64,000 bases of DNA from Betaproteobacteria bacterium HGW-Betaproteobacteria-16 (GTDB taxonomy: Bacteria; Pseudomonadota; Gammaproteobacteria; Burkholderiales; Burkholderiaceae_C): assembly GCA_002840835.1 (NCBI GenBank), contig PHCQ01000022.1, forward strand, positions 1 through 64,000, in the 5' to 3' direction. Below, piece after piece: positions 39,532 to 47,812 of this stretch. Numbering within the stretch: position 1 is the first letter of the stretch; the number at the start of each line of letters is the position of its first letter. Position numbers and translations under genes: made by a program. The notes beneath the pieces were generated by a model. The model made no database searches and was not told where the DNA came from. It worked only from the letters and a program-made list of their open reading frames with translations.

Positions 39532-40686
39532 ATGAAACTTTGTGCAAACCGTGCTCGCAAACCCCTGCTGGGCTTTGCGGCACTGATCATTTCTTTCGCA
39601 CTGGCAGTGCCGGTTTCCGCGCTGGCCAGTGCCAGCTCCAGCAAACGCCCTGTTGCAGCCAAATCGACCCCCACAAAAGCCAAGTCCGTGAAACGACCAG
39701 TCGCCAAGAAGCCAGTGGCTTCGAAAGCGAAACGAGTTCAGGCCAAAGTGCCCCAGAGGCGGGTAGTCGCCAAGATTCGCAATGCACCGGTCAGGGTGGT
39801 CGCCAGCAAGAGCAAGGTGCCCCATTCGAGCAGCGTGCGCTCTGCCGGGGTGGTGCGTGTCGCGACCCAGCCCAGGCTGTCTAACGGAGAGCGCATGGGG
39901 TTGCGCCACGGCTCCGACCCACTCGATCTCAATTCCAGCGTGGCACTGGTGATCGATCAGGAAACCAACGAAGTCCTCTTCAGCAAGAATGACGAAGCGG
40001 TGCTGCCGATAGCATCGCTGACCAAGCTCATGACCGGGTTGGTCATTGCCGAAGCTGGTCTTTCCATGGAGACGCCCATCACCATCACACGGGATGATGT
40101 GGACACCTACAAGGGCAGCCGTTCGCGGCTTGCCATTGGTACCACGCTCAGCCGCGGTGAATTGATGCATCTCTCACTGATGTCCAGCGAAAATCGGGCT
40201 GCCCATGCACTCGGGCGCACTTACCCAGGCGGAATGACGCAGTTCGTGCACGACATGAATGCAAAGGCCCGGGAGCTGGGCATGAACGACACGCGCTATG
40301 TCGAGCCCACAGGTCTGTCCAGTGACAACAAATCCAGTGCACGCGACCTCGCAACTTTGGTCTCGGCAGCCTACGAAAGGCCCATGCTGCGCGATTTGTC
40401 AACGTCGCCGGGACACCAGCTCGACCTTGGCCGCCGCACGCTGCAGTACAACAATTCCAACCGACTGATCCACAACCCGGCTTGGGACATCGGTCTGCAG
40501 AAGACCGGCTACATCTCGGAGGCGGGTCGCTGCCTTGTCATGCAAGCCCGTGTGGCAGGCCGGCAAGTGATCATGGTGTTTCTGGATGCTGCGGGCACCC
40601 TCAGCAGGAACCAGGATGCAGAGCGCGTGCGTCGATGGGTTGAGAGTCAGACAAACGTTCAGGCGGCCATCAGACCCCAGGGCTGA
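39532..40686 (+). CDS. D-alanyl-D-alanine endopeptidase (PBP7-like, S11 family)
   Basis: 384 aa from ATG 39532 with GGAG 8 nt upstream. Sec signal peptide (about 1-32, ending VSALASA), then a Lys/Ala/Pro/Val-rich basic linker (about 36-110) and the serine peptidase domain with all three penicillin-binding motifs: SLTK (S162-K165), SEN (219-221) and KTG (about 325). PIASLTKLMTGLVIAEAGL is typical of PbpG/DacB-like endopeptidases that cut peptidoglycan cross-links. The long basic linker is unusual and resembles the basic tail of the MltD gene in this window. Confidence 0.9.
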   Translation: MKLCANRARKPLLGFAALIISFALAVPVSALASASSSKRPVAAKSTPTKAKSVKRPVAKKPVASKAKRVQAKVPQRRVVAKIRNAPVRVVASKSKVPHSSSVRSAGVVRVATQPRLSNGERMGLRHGSDPLDLNSSVALVIDQETNEVLFSKNDEAVLPIASLTKLMTGLVIAEAGLSMETPITITRDDVDTYKGSRSRLAIGTTLSRGELMHLSLMSSENRAAHALGRTYPGGMTQFVHDMNAKARELGMNDTRYVEPTGLSSDNKSSARDLATLVSAAYERPMLRDLSTSPGHQLDLGRRTLQYNNSNRLIHNPAWDIGLQKTGYISEAGRCLVMQARVAGRQVIMVFLDAAGTLSRNQDAERVRRWVESQTNVQAAIRPQG

Positions 40687-40800
40687 CAGTCGGCCACCCT
40701 TAGCGCCGCCGTGTGCGACGCACGGTCACCGCCACTTCGACGCATTTTTGAGGTCTGGGAAACCAGAGTACACCCACGCGCAAGCGCCCTGCGATTCACC

Positions 40801-41580
40801 TCAAGCGTTGGGGCAGCCCAGCGCAGCTGAAATTTCAGTTGCCGTTGCCCGCAATTTGGACACCCAGTTTTCGTCGATGCGATCGGCAGGTGCGGAAATG
40901 GACAACCCCGCAACCAGTTTGCACTGATCGTCGTAGATGCCGGCTGCCATGCAACGCACCCCCATCTCCAGTTCCTCGTTGTCGCGCGCAATGCCCGCCT
41001 GGCGGCATTGATTGAGCTCACGCTCGAGGCTTGCCAACTGGGTGAGGCTGTTGCGGGTGTTGCCCGCCAGTCCAGTTCGGGTGGCATAGGCTCGCACGCG
41101 CAGGGGGTCGTCAGCGGCCAGGAACAGTTTGCCCACCGACGTGAGATGCAAGGGCGCCCGACCGCCTATGGCGCGAACCACTTGCATGCCGGACCGTTCG
41201 CTATAGGCCCGTTCCACATACACAATTTCATCGCCCTGTCGAACGCTGAGATTGACGGGTTGCTGTATGAGTTTGTGCAGTTCGCGCATCGGTGTCAGCG
41301 CAGCGTCACGCACATTCAGCCGGGCCTTGACCAGATTGCCTAGCTCCAGAAGGCGCATGCCGAGGCGGTAGCTGCCGGCTTCAGGTCGATCAACGAACCG
41401 ACCTATCGTCAGGTCGTTCAGGATGCGGTGCGCGGTTGAGGGATGGAGTCCGGTCTTTTCGCTGACTTCCTTCAAGGAAACCGGTTCTTCACGTGACGCC
41501 AGGACTTCCAGCAGATTGAACATCCGTTCAATGACCTGAACGGTCGGGGTGGTGGGTAGCTGATCGGAGCGTTTTGTCAT
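40801..41580 (-). CDS. IclR family transcriptional regulator
   Basis: 259 aa. N-terminal winged helix-turn-helix (about 15-75: VSLKEVSEKTGLHPSTAHRILNDLTIGRFVDR) and C-terminal IclR effector domain with APLHLTSVGKLFLA and GIARDNEELEMGVRCMAAGIYDD. The ligand is not predictable, and no catabolic gene lies beside it. Its upstream region has nested inverted repeats (TTGCCA...TGGCAA around GATTT...AAATC, 41594-41632), possibly for autoregulation. It lies 93 bp downstream of bpt on the same strand. Confidence 0.92.
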   Translation of the reverse strand: MTKRSDQLPTTPTVQVIERMFNLLEVLASREEPVSLKEVSEKTGLHPSTAHRILNDLTIGRFVDRPEAGSYRLGMRLLELGNLVKARLNVRDAALTPMRELHKLIQQPVNLSVRQGDEIVYVERAYSERSGMQVVRAIGGRAPLHLTSVGKLFLAADDPLRVRAYATRTGLAGNTRNSLTQLASLERELNQCRQAGIARDNEELEMGVRCMAAGIYDDQCKLVAGLSISAPADRIDENWVSKLRATATEISAALGCPNA

Positions 41581-41673
41581 GGTTTCACAAGGGTTGCCAT
41601 GATTTTACAAGATGAAATCACCACCCTGGCAAGCCCGCTTGGACCTGCCACACAGCAGAGCAGCAGCCCGTCT

Positions 41674-42435
41674 TCAGGGCAAAGTTGTTTTTGCCAGTGT
41701 CTGAGTGCCGCTCCATTGACCGTCTACCAGGAGCTCGTAGGGGCGAAAGCTCGATTTGTAGTTCATCTTCGCGCTCTCAGCGATCCAGTAACCCAGGTAC
41801 ACATGCGGCAGGTCCAGCGCTTTCGCCTGTTCGATCTGCCACAACACGTTGTAAGTGCCATAGCTGGCCTGGTCTGCGGGTTCATAGAAGGTGTAGACCG
41901 CAGACAGCCCGTCATTGAGCACATCGACGATGGAGACCATCACCAATCGGGCTGGACGCCCATCAGTGGCCGGTTCGTAAAACTCGACCAGCCGCGAATT
42001 TACCCGGCTTTGCAGCAGGAACTGGGTGAATTGATCGATGCTGTCGTGATCCATGCCGCCACCTGCGTGGCGATGGTTTTGGTATCGCAGGTACAGCTGG
42101 TAGTGTTCAGGCACAAAGCAGAGCTTGAGCACCCGGGTCTGCAAGCGACCGAATCGCGCCATGCACCGGCGCTGCGTCCGGTTGGGTGTGAAGCGCGCTA
42201 CCGGTAGCCGCAACGGAACACAGGCGTTGCAGCCATCGCAGTACGGCCTGTAAGTGAACATGCCGCTGCGTCGAAAGCCATGCACCACGAGATCGGAGTA
42301 GGCATCGTTGTGGATCAAGTGGCTGGGTGTGGCCACTTGGGATCGGGCCTGGCGCCCCGGCAGGTAGCTGCATGGGTAGGGAGCCGTCGCATAAAACTGC
42401 AGCGCCTGAAGCGGAAGTTCTTTGAGATGTGTCAC
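41674..42435 (-). CDS. bpt: Aspartate/glutamate leucyltransferase (ATE-like, N-degron)
   Basis: 253 aa starting at a GTG codon ([34 protein letters not shown]). Family features: the PCSYL start, then [26 protein letters not shown] with the cysteine cluster, and [24 protein letters not shown]-type C-terminal signature (HVYLGYWI). It transfers Leu from leucyl-tRNA to N-terminal Asp/Glu, marking proteins for ClpAP. It follows aat by 15 bp, so both bacterial N-degron transferases are co-transcribed. Confidence 0.93.
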   Translation of the reverse strand: MTHLKELPLQALQFYATAPYPCSYLPGRQARSQVATPSHLIHNDAYSDLVVHGFRRSGMFTYRPYCDGCNACVPLRLPVARFTPNRTQRRCMARFGRLQTRVLKLCFVPEHYQLYLRYQNHRHAGGGMDHDSIDQFTQFLLQSRVNSRLVEFYEPATDGRPARLVMVSIVDVLNDGLSAVYTFYEPADQASYGTYNVLWQIEQAKALDLPHVYLGYWIAESAKMNYKSSFRPYELLVDGQWSGTQTLAKTTLP

Positions 42436-42450
42436 TCTCGTGCGCCGTCT

Positions 42451-43203
42451 TCAATAAATGACTTGTTTCCAGTATACGGGCTGAAATTCCCACTTGGGCG
42501 AGGGCAGGGCAATGGCAGATTCAAGGAAACAGCAGAAGTCACCTCGCGCAATGGGTTGGGCGCCAAGTGAGGCCAGATGCGGCGTGTCCTGCTGGCAGTC
42601 GATCATGGTGATGCCTGACGCCCGACAAAATGCGACCAATGCAGCGAGCGCATATTTGGAGGCGTTCGACTGGTGGCTGAACATCGACTCGCCAAACACC
42701 ATGCCCCCCAGGCCGACGCAATAGAGGCCCCCGACCAAGTCTCCGTCAATCCAGGTTTCAACGCTGTGAGCCAGCCCGGCACGGTTCAAACGCGCGTAGG
42801 CCTGCACCATGGGGGGAAGTATCCAGGTGCCGCTCTGACCGCCCCGGGGCGTGTGCGCACAAGCCTGGATGACCCGATCAAAATCATGATCAATCCGTAT
42901 CGTCAGGCGCTGTTCGTTGAGCAGCTTTGCAAGGGATTTGCGCAGCGATCGGTGCATGCGGAAAGCGTCCGTTTGCAGGACCATGCGAGGATGCGTGCTC
43001 CACCAGAGAATGGGTTGTCCCGCGCTGTACCAGGGGAAAATGCCTTGACTGTATGCCGCCACCAGCGTGGGTACGTCCAGGACGCCGCCGGCAGCCAACA
43101 GACCCGGGGCCGGATCGGCTTCTCCCCATGCCTGATCCACCGGAGGAAAGCTCTGGTGGGGTTCAAGCCAAGGCAGCGGCCGGACATGGGGCGTCTTCGT
43201 CAT
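42451..43203 (-). CDS. aat: Leucyl/phenylalanyl-tRNA-protein transferase
   Basis: 250 aa from ATG 43203 (MTKTPHVRPLPWLEPHQSFPPVDQA); nine extra residues in the ORF track are less likely. Transfers Leu or Phe to proteins with N-terminal Arg or Lys. Family signatures: GLLAAGGVLDVPTLVAAYSQGIFPWYS, PILWWSTHPRMVL, HSVETWIDGDLVGGLYCVGLGGMVFGESMFS and MIDCQQDTPHLASLGAQPIAR. It precedes bpt in the same operon. Confidence 0.95.
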   Translation of the reverse strand: MTKTPHVRPLPWLEPHQSFPPVDQAWGEADPAPGLLAAGGVLDVPTLVAAYSQGIFPWYSAGQPILWWSTHPRMVLQTDAFRMHRSLRKSLAKLLNEQRLTIRIDHDFDRVIQACAHTPRGGQSGTWILPPMVQAYARLNRAGLAHSVETWIDGDLVGGLYCVGLGGMVFGESMFSHQSNASKYALAALVAFCRASGITMIDCQQDTPHLASLGAQPIARGDFCCFLESAIALPSPKWEFQPVYWKQVIY

Positions 43204-43283
43204 TCGCGCTATTGTGATGTGTCCATGCAACCCATTGGTGCCGGCTGGCAGATAGCAGGCTGGGCCAATGCCGTGACATCTGG

Positions 43284-43640
43284 CTATCGTTTGAGGCGCT
43301 TGACACCCATCCAGAGCCCGGTACCCACCACGATACCGACGAAATCAGCGAACAGATCCACCAAGTCGCCGTGCCGCCAGCCGGTGGCATGCTGCGCCAG
43401 TTCAATGACTGCTCCGGTCAGAAGCAGGCCAATGAAAACCCGCTTGTAGCTTCCTGGGTATCCCATCAGCCCCAGCACGGCAAGTCCGGCAAAACCAGCG
43501 GCATGTTGTGCCTTGTCCCAGACCAGGGACACCTGAGGCGGCAATTGTTCGGTGGGAAGCAGCGAGAGCACGACCACGCTGAACAAGCTGACCCAAAACG
43601 CGACTCTGATCAATGCGGTGGCTGGAGGGGTCATTGGCAT
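43284..43640 (-). CDS. VanZ-like family membrane protein
   Basis: 118 aa with about four transmembrane helices. VanZ-type signatures are LSLLPTEQLPP (conserved Pro region near the first helix), WDKAQHAAGFAGLAVLG and GAVIELAQHATGWRHGDLVDLFADFVGIVVG, the last the best conserved part of the family. Role unknown outside teicoplanin resistance. ATG 43640 or ATG 43634 may be used. It lies 80 bp upstream of aat on the same strand and just behind the tRNA-Asn terminator. Confidence 0.87.
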   Translation of the reverse strand: MPMTPPATALIRVAFWVSLFSVVVLSLLPTEQLPPQVSLVWDKAQHAAGFAGLAVLGLMGYPGSYKRVFIGLLLTGAVIELAQHATGWRHGDLVDLFADFVGIVVGTGLWMGVKRLKR

Positions 43641-43658
43641 TTCAGGCGCTGGAAACAG

Positions 43659-43682
43659 AAAAGCCTTCCGAAGAAGGCTTTT
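43659..43682 (-). terminator. Intrinsic terminator of the tRNA-Asn gene
   Basis: On the minus strand AAAAGCCTTC-TTCG-GAAGGCTTTT is a perfect 10-bp stem with a UUCG loop and an A-tract/U-tract pair, 15 bp after the tRNA 3' end. It lies 19 bp before the VanZ-like start codon. Confidence 0.85.
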
Positions 43683-43697
43683 GCATGTTGAGTATTT

Positions 43698-43773
43698 TGG
43701 CTCCCCGACCTGGACTCGAACCAGGGACCTGCGGATTAACAGTCCGTCGCTCTACCGACTGAGCTATCAGGGA
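43698..43773 (-). tRNA. tRNA-Asn (GTT anticodon)
   Basis: 76 nt on the minus strand with encoded CCA. Acceptor TCCCTGA pairs with TCGGGGA (one G-T wobble), discriminator G. D-arm has AGCTCAGTCGGTAGAGC, the anticodon stem-loop is CGGACTGTTAATCCG with anticodon GTT, and the T-arm is CCTGGTTCGAGTCCAGG. All arms fold. A TATAAT box lies 10 bp upstream and an intrinsic terminator follows. Confidence 0.98.
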
Positions 43774-43783
43774 ACAGCCTCAA

Positions 43784-43789
43784 ATTATA
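43784..43789 (-). promoter_or_regulatory. -10 box of the tRNA-Asn promoter
   Basis: Perfect TATAAT on the minus strand, placing transcription start near 43777, four bases before the mature tRNA 5' end. No good -35 lies at 16-18 bp; an exact TTGACA at 43832-43827 is 37 bp away and cannot pair with this box. Confidence 0.6.
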
Positions 43790-43870
43790 GCGCCGTTTTT
43801 TTGCGATTTTTGAGAAGGGCGCAATTTGTCAAAATTTTGTGGCGCGGCACTGGTGGCAAGGAGCCCTTGA

Positions 43871-44971
43871 TCAATCAAACACCGGCGACTCCACACCCAG
43901 CACCTTGTGCAGCTTGGGGCTCGTGGTGGTGTACTGGAGAAACACCTTTTTGTCCGGAAAGACGATGGGCATGGCGCCGAAGGCGGCCAGTGCACATTCG
44001 TGGAATCCTGAGAGGATGAGCTTCTTCTTGCCCGGGTAAGTGTTGATGTCTCCCACGGCAAAGATGCCGGGCACGCTGGTCGAGAACTTCTCGGTGTCCA
44101 CCACCAGTTGCTTGCGCTCGATCTGCAGGCCCCAGTCGGCGATAGGGCCCAGTTTTGGGGAGAGACCAAAAAACACCAGCAGGACATCCAGCGGCACGAC
44201 ACGCGTAACCGCATCGGCGCCCGTGACCTTGAGGCCGGTCAGCTTGCTGTCTTTCTCTTCATAGCCGGTGACCTGACCCACGATGAACTGCATCTCATAC
44301 TGATCGCAGAGCTCACGCATGCGCGCCACGCTGGCCGGGGCGGCCTTGAATCCGTCACGGCGATGGATCAGGATCACGCTTTCGGCCTTGTTCGGCCCTT
44401 CGTTGACGAAGTTCAAGGACCAGTCGAGGGCAGAGTCTCCACCACCGACGATCACGAGATTTTTCCCAGCGAAAGTGGCCGGGTTCTTCACGCGGTAGAA
44501 CAGCTGAGAGCCCTCGAACCGCTCCAGCCCGTCGACCTTGAGCGTGCGCGGCTGGAATGCGCCCACGCCGGCCGCAATGAAGATGGTCTTGGTCAGAAAG
44601 CGTGTGCCCTTGGACGTTTCCACATGAAAACGACCATCATCCTGGCGTTCCACCTTGCAGACTTCCTGGCCGAGGTGAAAAGTGGCACCAAAAGGTTCGA
44701 TCTGTTTGAGCAGGGCGTCGGTCAGTTCCTGCCCGGTGCACACAGGAATGGCCGGAATGTCGTAGATTGGCTTGTCGGGGTACAGCTCCACCGGCTGCCC
44801 GCCTGGGTATGCCAGCGAGTCGATCACATGCGCCTTGATCTCGAGCAGGCCGAGCTCGAAGACCTGGAACAGCCCCACTGGTCCGGCACCCACGATCACC
44901 GCGTCGGTTTCGATCGGACCGTCGTGGGCGACAGCGGTGTCCACCACTTCCTGGTTCAGTTGGGGCTCCAT
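43871..44971 (-). CDS. Ferredoxin-NADP+ reductase, thioredoxin-reductase-like (type 2)
   Basis: 366 aa flavoprotein. FAD-binding [15 protein letters not shown] (about 28-42), [24 protein letters not shown] typical of YumC/type 2 reductases, and the NADPH-binding [12 protein letters not shown] (about 172). There is no CxxC redox pair, so it is not a thioredoxin reductase. FAD C-terminal motif [24 protein letters not shown]. It starts 2 bp after fdxA ends, which makes the 7Fe ferredoxin its likely partner. ATG 44971. Confidence 0.9.
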   Translation of the reverse strand: MEPQLNQEVVDTAVAHDGPIETDAVIVGAGPVGLFQVFELGLLEIKAHVIDSLAYPGGQPVELYPDKPIYDIPAIPVCTGQELTDALLKQIEPFGATFHLGQEVCKVERQDDGRFHVETSKGTRFLTKTIFIAAGVGAFQPRTLKVDGLERFEGSQLFYRVKNPATFAGKNLVIVGGGDSALDWSLNFVNEGPNKAESVILIHRRDGFKAAPASVARMRELCDQYEMQFIVGQVTGYEEKDSKLTGLKVTGADAVTRVVPLDVLLVFFGLSPKLGPIADWGLQIERKQLVVDTEKFSTSVPGIFAVGDINTYPGKKKLILSGFHECALAAFGAMPIVFPDKKVFLQYTTTSPKLHKVLGVESPVFD

Positions 44972-44973
44972 GT

Positions 44974-45303
44974 TCAGCGCAGCAGTTCAGGCAGCTTGCC
45001 TGTCTTGTCTTTCCAGTCGTCCGCGTCGGGCAAAGGCTCTTTGCGCTTGGTGATGCTTTTCCAACCCGGCAATCTGGCGAGTTCGGCGTTCAGATCCGTC
45101 ATGTGGAGCTGGTCCTTGGGCAAATCTTCTTCCGCGTAAATGGCGCTCACAGGGCACTCGGGAATGCAGACTGCACAGTCGATGCACTCGTCGGGATCGA
45201 TGGTGAGGAAGTTGGGACCTTCACGGAAGCAGTCCACAGGACAGACATCAACGCAATCGGTGTATTTGCAGCGGATGCAGGATTCGGTGACAACATGGGT
45301 CAT
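44974..45303 (-). CDS. fdxA: 7Fe-8S ferredoxin
   Basis: 109 aa. Nine N-terminal cysteines in the Azotobacter FdI pattern: C9, C12, C17, C21, C25 in [17 protein letters not shown], then [12 protein letters not shown]. This binds one 3Fe-4S and one 4Fe-4S cluster. The C-terminal 50 residues are the usual extension with [13 protein letters not shown]. It moves electrons in the cytosol, most likely with the reductase encoded immediately downstream. An 18-bp palindrome lies 53 bp before its ATG. Confidence 0.95.
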   Translation of the reverse strand: MTHVVTESCIRCKYTDCVDVCPVDCFREGPNFLTIDPDECIDCAVCIPECPVSAIYAEEDLPKDQLHMTDLNAELARLPGWKSITKRKEPLPDADDWKDKTGKLPELLR

Positions 45304-45356
45304 GGTGATGGCGCGGATTCGGTAAAACGCTCGATTTTAGGGTTTCCCCAGAGGCT

Positions 45357-45374
45357 AGGGCATGGCCATGCCCT
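45357..45374. repeat. Perfect 18-bp palindrome upstream of fdxA
   Basis: AGGGCATGGCCATGCCCT is fully palindromic, centred about 62 bp before the fdxA ATG and 45 bp behind the cysN stop. Being without a loop it suits a dimeric DNA-binding protein better than a terminator. The binder is unknown. Confidence 0.45.
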
Positions 45375-45409
45375 TTGCATTGACATAAGTTAAGGCGAGA
45401 GTGCGGAGG

Positions 45410-46732
45410 TCAGTTCACGAGCACTGCTCCTGATGTCTTGTGGGAGGCGGTGTCGACCAGCACCAATGAGCCCAGTGCCCGTGACCTTTGAAAAGGCAAT
45501 GTCGCCAGGGGTTCCTGAAGTGTCAGTTCAACGTGTCCGATGGCGTTCGGCTCCAGCGAGTTGGCGTCTTCCTCGGCCAGGGTGTGGATGTCCAGCCGGT
45601 GAACGATGCGCTTGACCTTGGCCTTGACCCAGCGATGACCATGCAAGGCCCAATACACACGGCCGGGCACCAGCGGCTCGTCGTCGAGCCAGGCCACGGT
45701 GACCTGCAGATCCCGCGAAGAGCTGATTTCCGGTGTGCCGTCGCCGGCGGCGAGCAGCCAGTCACCACGGGATACGTCGACCTCGCGGTCCAGCACCACG
45801 CCGGCACTGTGCCCAGCAGCCACCGCCCGCGGGTCGCGAACATGGTTGAGTACCTGTGAAACGATGGCCGACTGGCCATTGGGCATGATGCGCACCTGCT
45901 GGCCGGGCGCCACCCGACCGGTGGCCACACGGCCCCAGAAAACGCGGCGCCCCTGGGTGGTATCCGAAGAGGAAGCGAACTTTTCAACCCATTGCACGGC
46001 AAATGCAAAGGGCAGCGAAGTGTCAGCGGGCGTGACGGGGAGGTGTTCGAGGAGGTCAAGCAGGGTGGGACCCTCGTAGCCGCACCAGCCGGCTTCTGCA
46101 GGTGCGTCGACCACATTCCAACCCTTGAGCGCCGAAATGGGCACGATGGCTGTGACGGGAATGCCGGCTTCGGCAGCAAAGCCTTGCAGGGCAGCGCTCA
46201 CATGGGCAAACGCCTGGGCGCTGTCGTCGACCGCATCGAGCTTGTTGATGGCGAACAGGACCGAAGGCACGCGCAGGAGCTTGAGCAGCAGGCTGTGGCG
46301 ACGGGTTTGGGGCAGCAGTTTCAGCGCTGCGTTTTTCCAGTCGAGCTTGGTGGCGTCGACCAACACCACCGCAGCGTCGGCACTGGATGCAGCGGTGACC
46401 ATGTTGCGGGTGTACTGCTCGTGGCCAGGCGCGTCGCCGATGATGAACTTGCGGGTTTCGGTGCTGAAGTAGCGGTAGGCCACGTCGATGGTGATGCCCT
46501 GTTCGCGCTCGGCCGACAGGCCATCGGTCAACAGCGCGAGATCGGTTTCGCCCTTGCGCTGCACACCCGCCAGGTGGTCTTGCAGAACGGCCTTGCTGTC
46601 GACCAGCAGGCGACCGATCAGGGTGCTTTTGCCATCGTCCACGCTGCCGCAGGTGATCAGGCGCAGGGCGGCGCGGGTGTCTGGCAGGAGGGCTTCAACG
46701 GGATCAGCCCGAACGGGTGAAAGGGTTGTCAT
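45410..46732 (-). CDS. cysN: Sulfate adenylyltransferase subunit 1 (GTPase)
   Basis: 440 aa from ATG 46732 (MTTLSPVRADPVEALLPDTRAALRLITCGSVDDGKSTLIGRLL). EF-Tu-like GTPase driving sulfate activation to APS together with CysD. G1 GSVDDGKST, G3 DAPGHEQYTRN, G4 NKLD and a beta-barrel C-terminal half. There is no fused APS kinase domain, and no cysC is nearby, which fits the APS-reductase type CysH of this operon. It is the last gene of the operon and is separated from cysD by a dispersed repeat. Confidence 0.95.
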   Translation of the reverse strand: MTTLSPVRADPVEALLPDTRAALRLITCGSVDDGKSTLIGRLLVDSKAVLQDHLAGVQRKGETDLALLTDGLSAEREQGITIDVAYRYFSTETRKFIIGDAPGHEQYTRNMVTAASSADAAVVLVDATKLDWKNAALKLLPQTRRHSLLLKLLRVPSVLFAINKLDAVDDSAQAFAHVSAALQGFAAEAGIPVTAIVPISALKGWNVVDAPAEAGWCGYEGPTLLDLLEHLPVTPADTSLPFAFAVQWVEKFASSSDTTQGRRVFWGRVATGRVAPGQQVRIMPNGQSAIVSQVLNHVRDPRAVAAGHSAGVVLDREVDVSRGDWLLAAGDGTPEISSSRDLQVTVAWLDDEPLVPGRVYWALHGHRWVKAKVKRIVHRLDIHTLAEEDANSLEPNAIGHVELTLQEPLATLPFQRSRALGSLVLVDTASHKTSGAVLVN

Positions 46733-46770
46733 TTGGTTTCCAGTGGCAGTGGTGTGTGGCTTGGTCACGA

Positions 46771-46850
46771 AGCACCGCGGAACCGGCTTTGCCGGGCCGC
46801 TGGTGCTGCCCCCTTGAGGGGGTGACGCGCCGCAGGAGCGGCGCGGGGGT
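46771..46850. repeat. Dispersed intergenic stem-loop repeat, copy 1
   Basis: Three hairpins in a row: AGCACC-GCGG-CCGGC with its 3' partner (46771-46807), CCCCCT/AGGGGG (46809-46823), and GCGCCGC-AGGA-GCGGCGC (46827-46844), ending GCGGGGG two bases before the cysD stop. A second copy with about 75% identity is at 62183-62259 in the same orientation. Differences in stems are mostly compensatory. It lies inside the cys operon, between cysD and cysN. Role unknown. Confidence 0.75.
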
Positions 46851-46852
46851 GA

Positions 46853-47812
46853 TTAAAAATACCCGTCTTTCTTGCGCTTCTCCATCGAAGCATCCGACGT
46901 CTTGTCGTCCATGCGCGTGGCGCCGCGTTCGCTCACTTCGGCGGCCAACGTCTCGATCACGATGTCATCGGCCGTCGCAGCATCGCTCTCGACAGGGCAG
47001 GTGCAGGTGATGTCACCGACGGTGCGAAAGCGCACGTCGCGCACCTGCACGGTTTCACCGTCGAGTGGCGGCGTGAGCTCGGTCACGGGCACCAGCAGGC
47101 CGCGGCGGTCCACCACCTGGCGGGGGTGTGTGTAGTAGATGGACGGCAGGGCAATGTTCTCGCGGGCGATGTATTGCCACACATCCAGCTCTGTCCAGTT
47201 GCTGATCGGGAAGACGCGGAAGTGCTCACCAGGTTGCAGGCGCGTGTTGAACAGGGTCCAGAGTTCGGGGCGCTGAGCTTTGGGCTGCCATTGGCCAAAA
47301 CTGTCTCGATGGCTGAAGATGCGTTCTTTGGCGCGGGCCTTTTCTTCGTCGCGCCGCGCACCACCAATGAGGGCGTCGAACCGAAACTCATCGATGGCTT
47401 CCAGCAGCGTGACCGACTGGTGCACGTTGCGGCTCTCGCCGGGGTGCGACAGGCGCACGGTGCCCCGGGCCATCGAGTCTTCCACGCTGCGCACGATCAG
47501 TTCGGCGCCCAGTTCCCTGGCGCGCAGGTCACGGAAATCGGTCACTTCAGGGAAGTTGTGCCCGGTATCGATCATCAGCAGCGGGTAGGGAATACGACCC
47601 ACGCCAAAGGCCTTCTCGGCGCAGCGCAACATCACCAGCGAATCCTTGCCACCCGAAAAAAGCAGGGCAGGGCGTTCAAAGGCCGCAGCCACTTCGCGCA
47701 GGATGAAGATGGTTTCCTCTTCCAGCGCGTCGAGGTGGGCGTTGCTCAGGTGGTGTTCGCTGTCATGCGCCAGGGCAGACTGGATGACGGCGGGTTCGGT
47801 GCGGGCGTTCAT
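46853..47812 (-). CDS. cysD: Sulfate adenylyltransferase subunit 2
   Basis: 319 aa from ATG 47812 (MNARTEPAVIQSALAHDSEHHLSNAHLDALEEETIFILREV), overlapping the cysH stop as ATGA. ATP sulfurylase catalytic subunit; forms APS from ATP and sulfate. PP-loop LLFSGGKDSLVMLRCAEKAF, then MIDTGHNFPEVTDFRD, GGARRDEEKARAKERIFSHRD and the C-terminal MEKRKKDGYF conserved in CysD. Slightly longer than E. coli CysD (302 aa). Confidence 0.96.
   Translation of the reverse strand: MNARTEPAVIQSALAHDSEHHLSNAHLDALEEETIFILREVAAAFERPALLFSGGKDSLVMLRCAEKAFGVGRIPYPLLMIDTGHNFPEVTDFRDLRARELGAELIVRSVEDSMARGTVRLSHPGESRNVHQSVTLLEAIDEFRFDALIGGARRDEEKARAKERIFSHRDSFGQWQPKAQRPELWTLFNTRLQPGEHFRVFPISNWTELDVWQYIARENIALPSIYYTHPRQVVDRRGLLVPVTELTPPLDGETVQVRDVRFRTVGDITCTCPVESDAATADDIVIETLAAEVSERGATRMDDKTSDASMEKRKKDGYF

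Noticed and set aside
43827-43832. Exact TTGACA upstream of tRNA-Asn
   Set aside because: It is 37 bp from the TATAAT box, too far for a sigma-70 promoter, and has no other -10 at the right distance.
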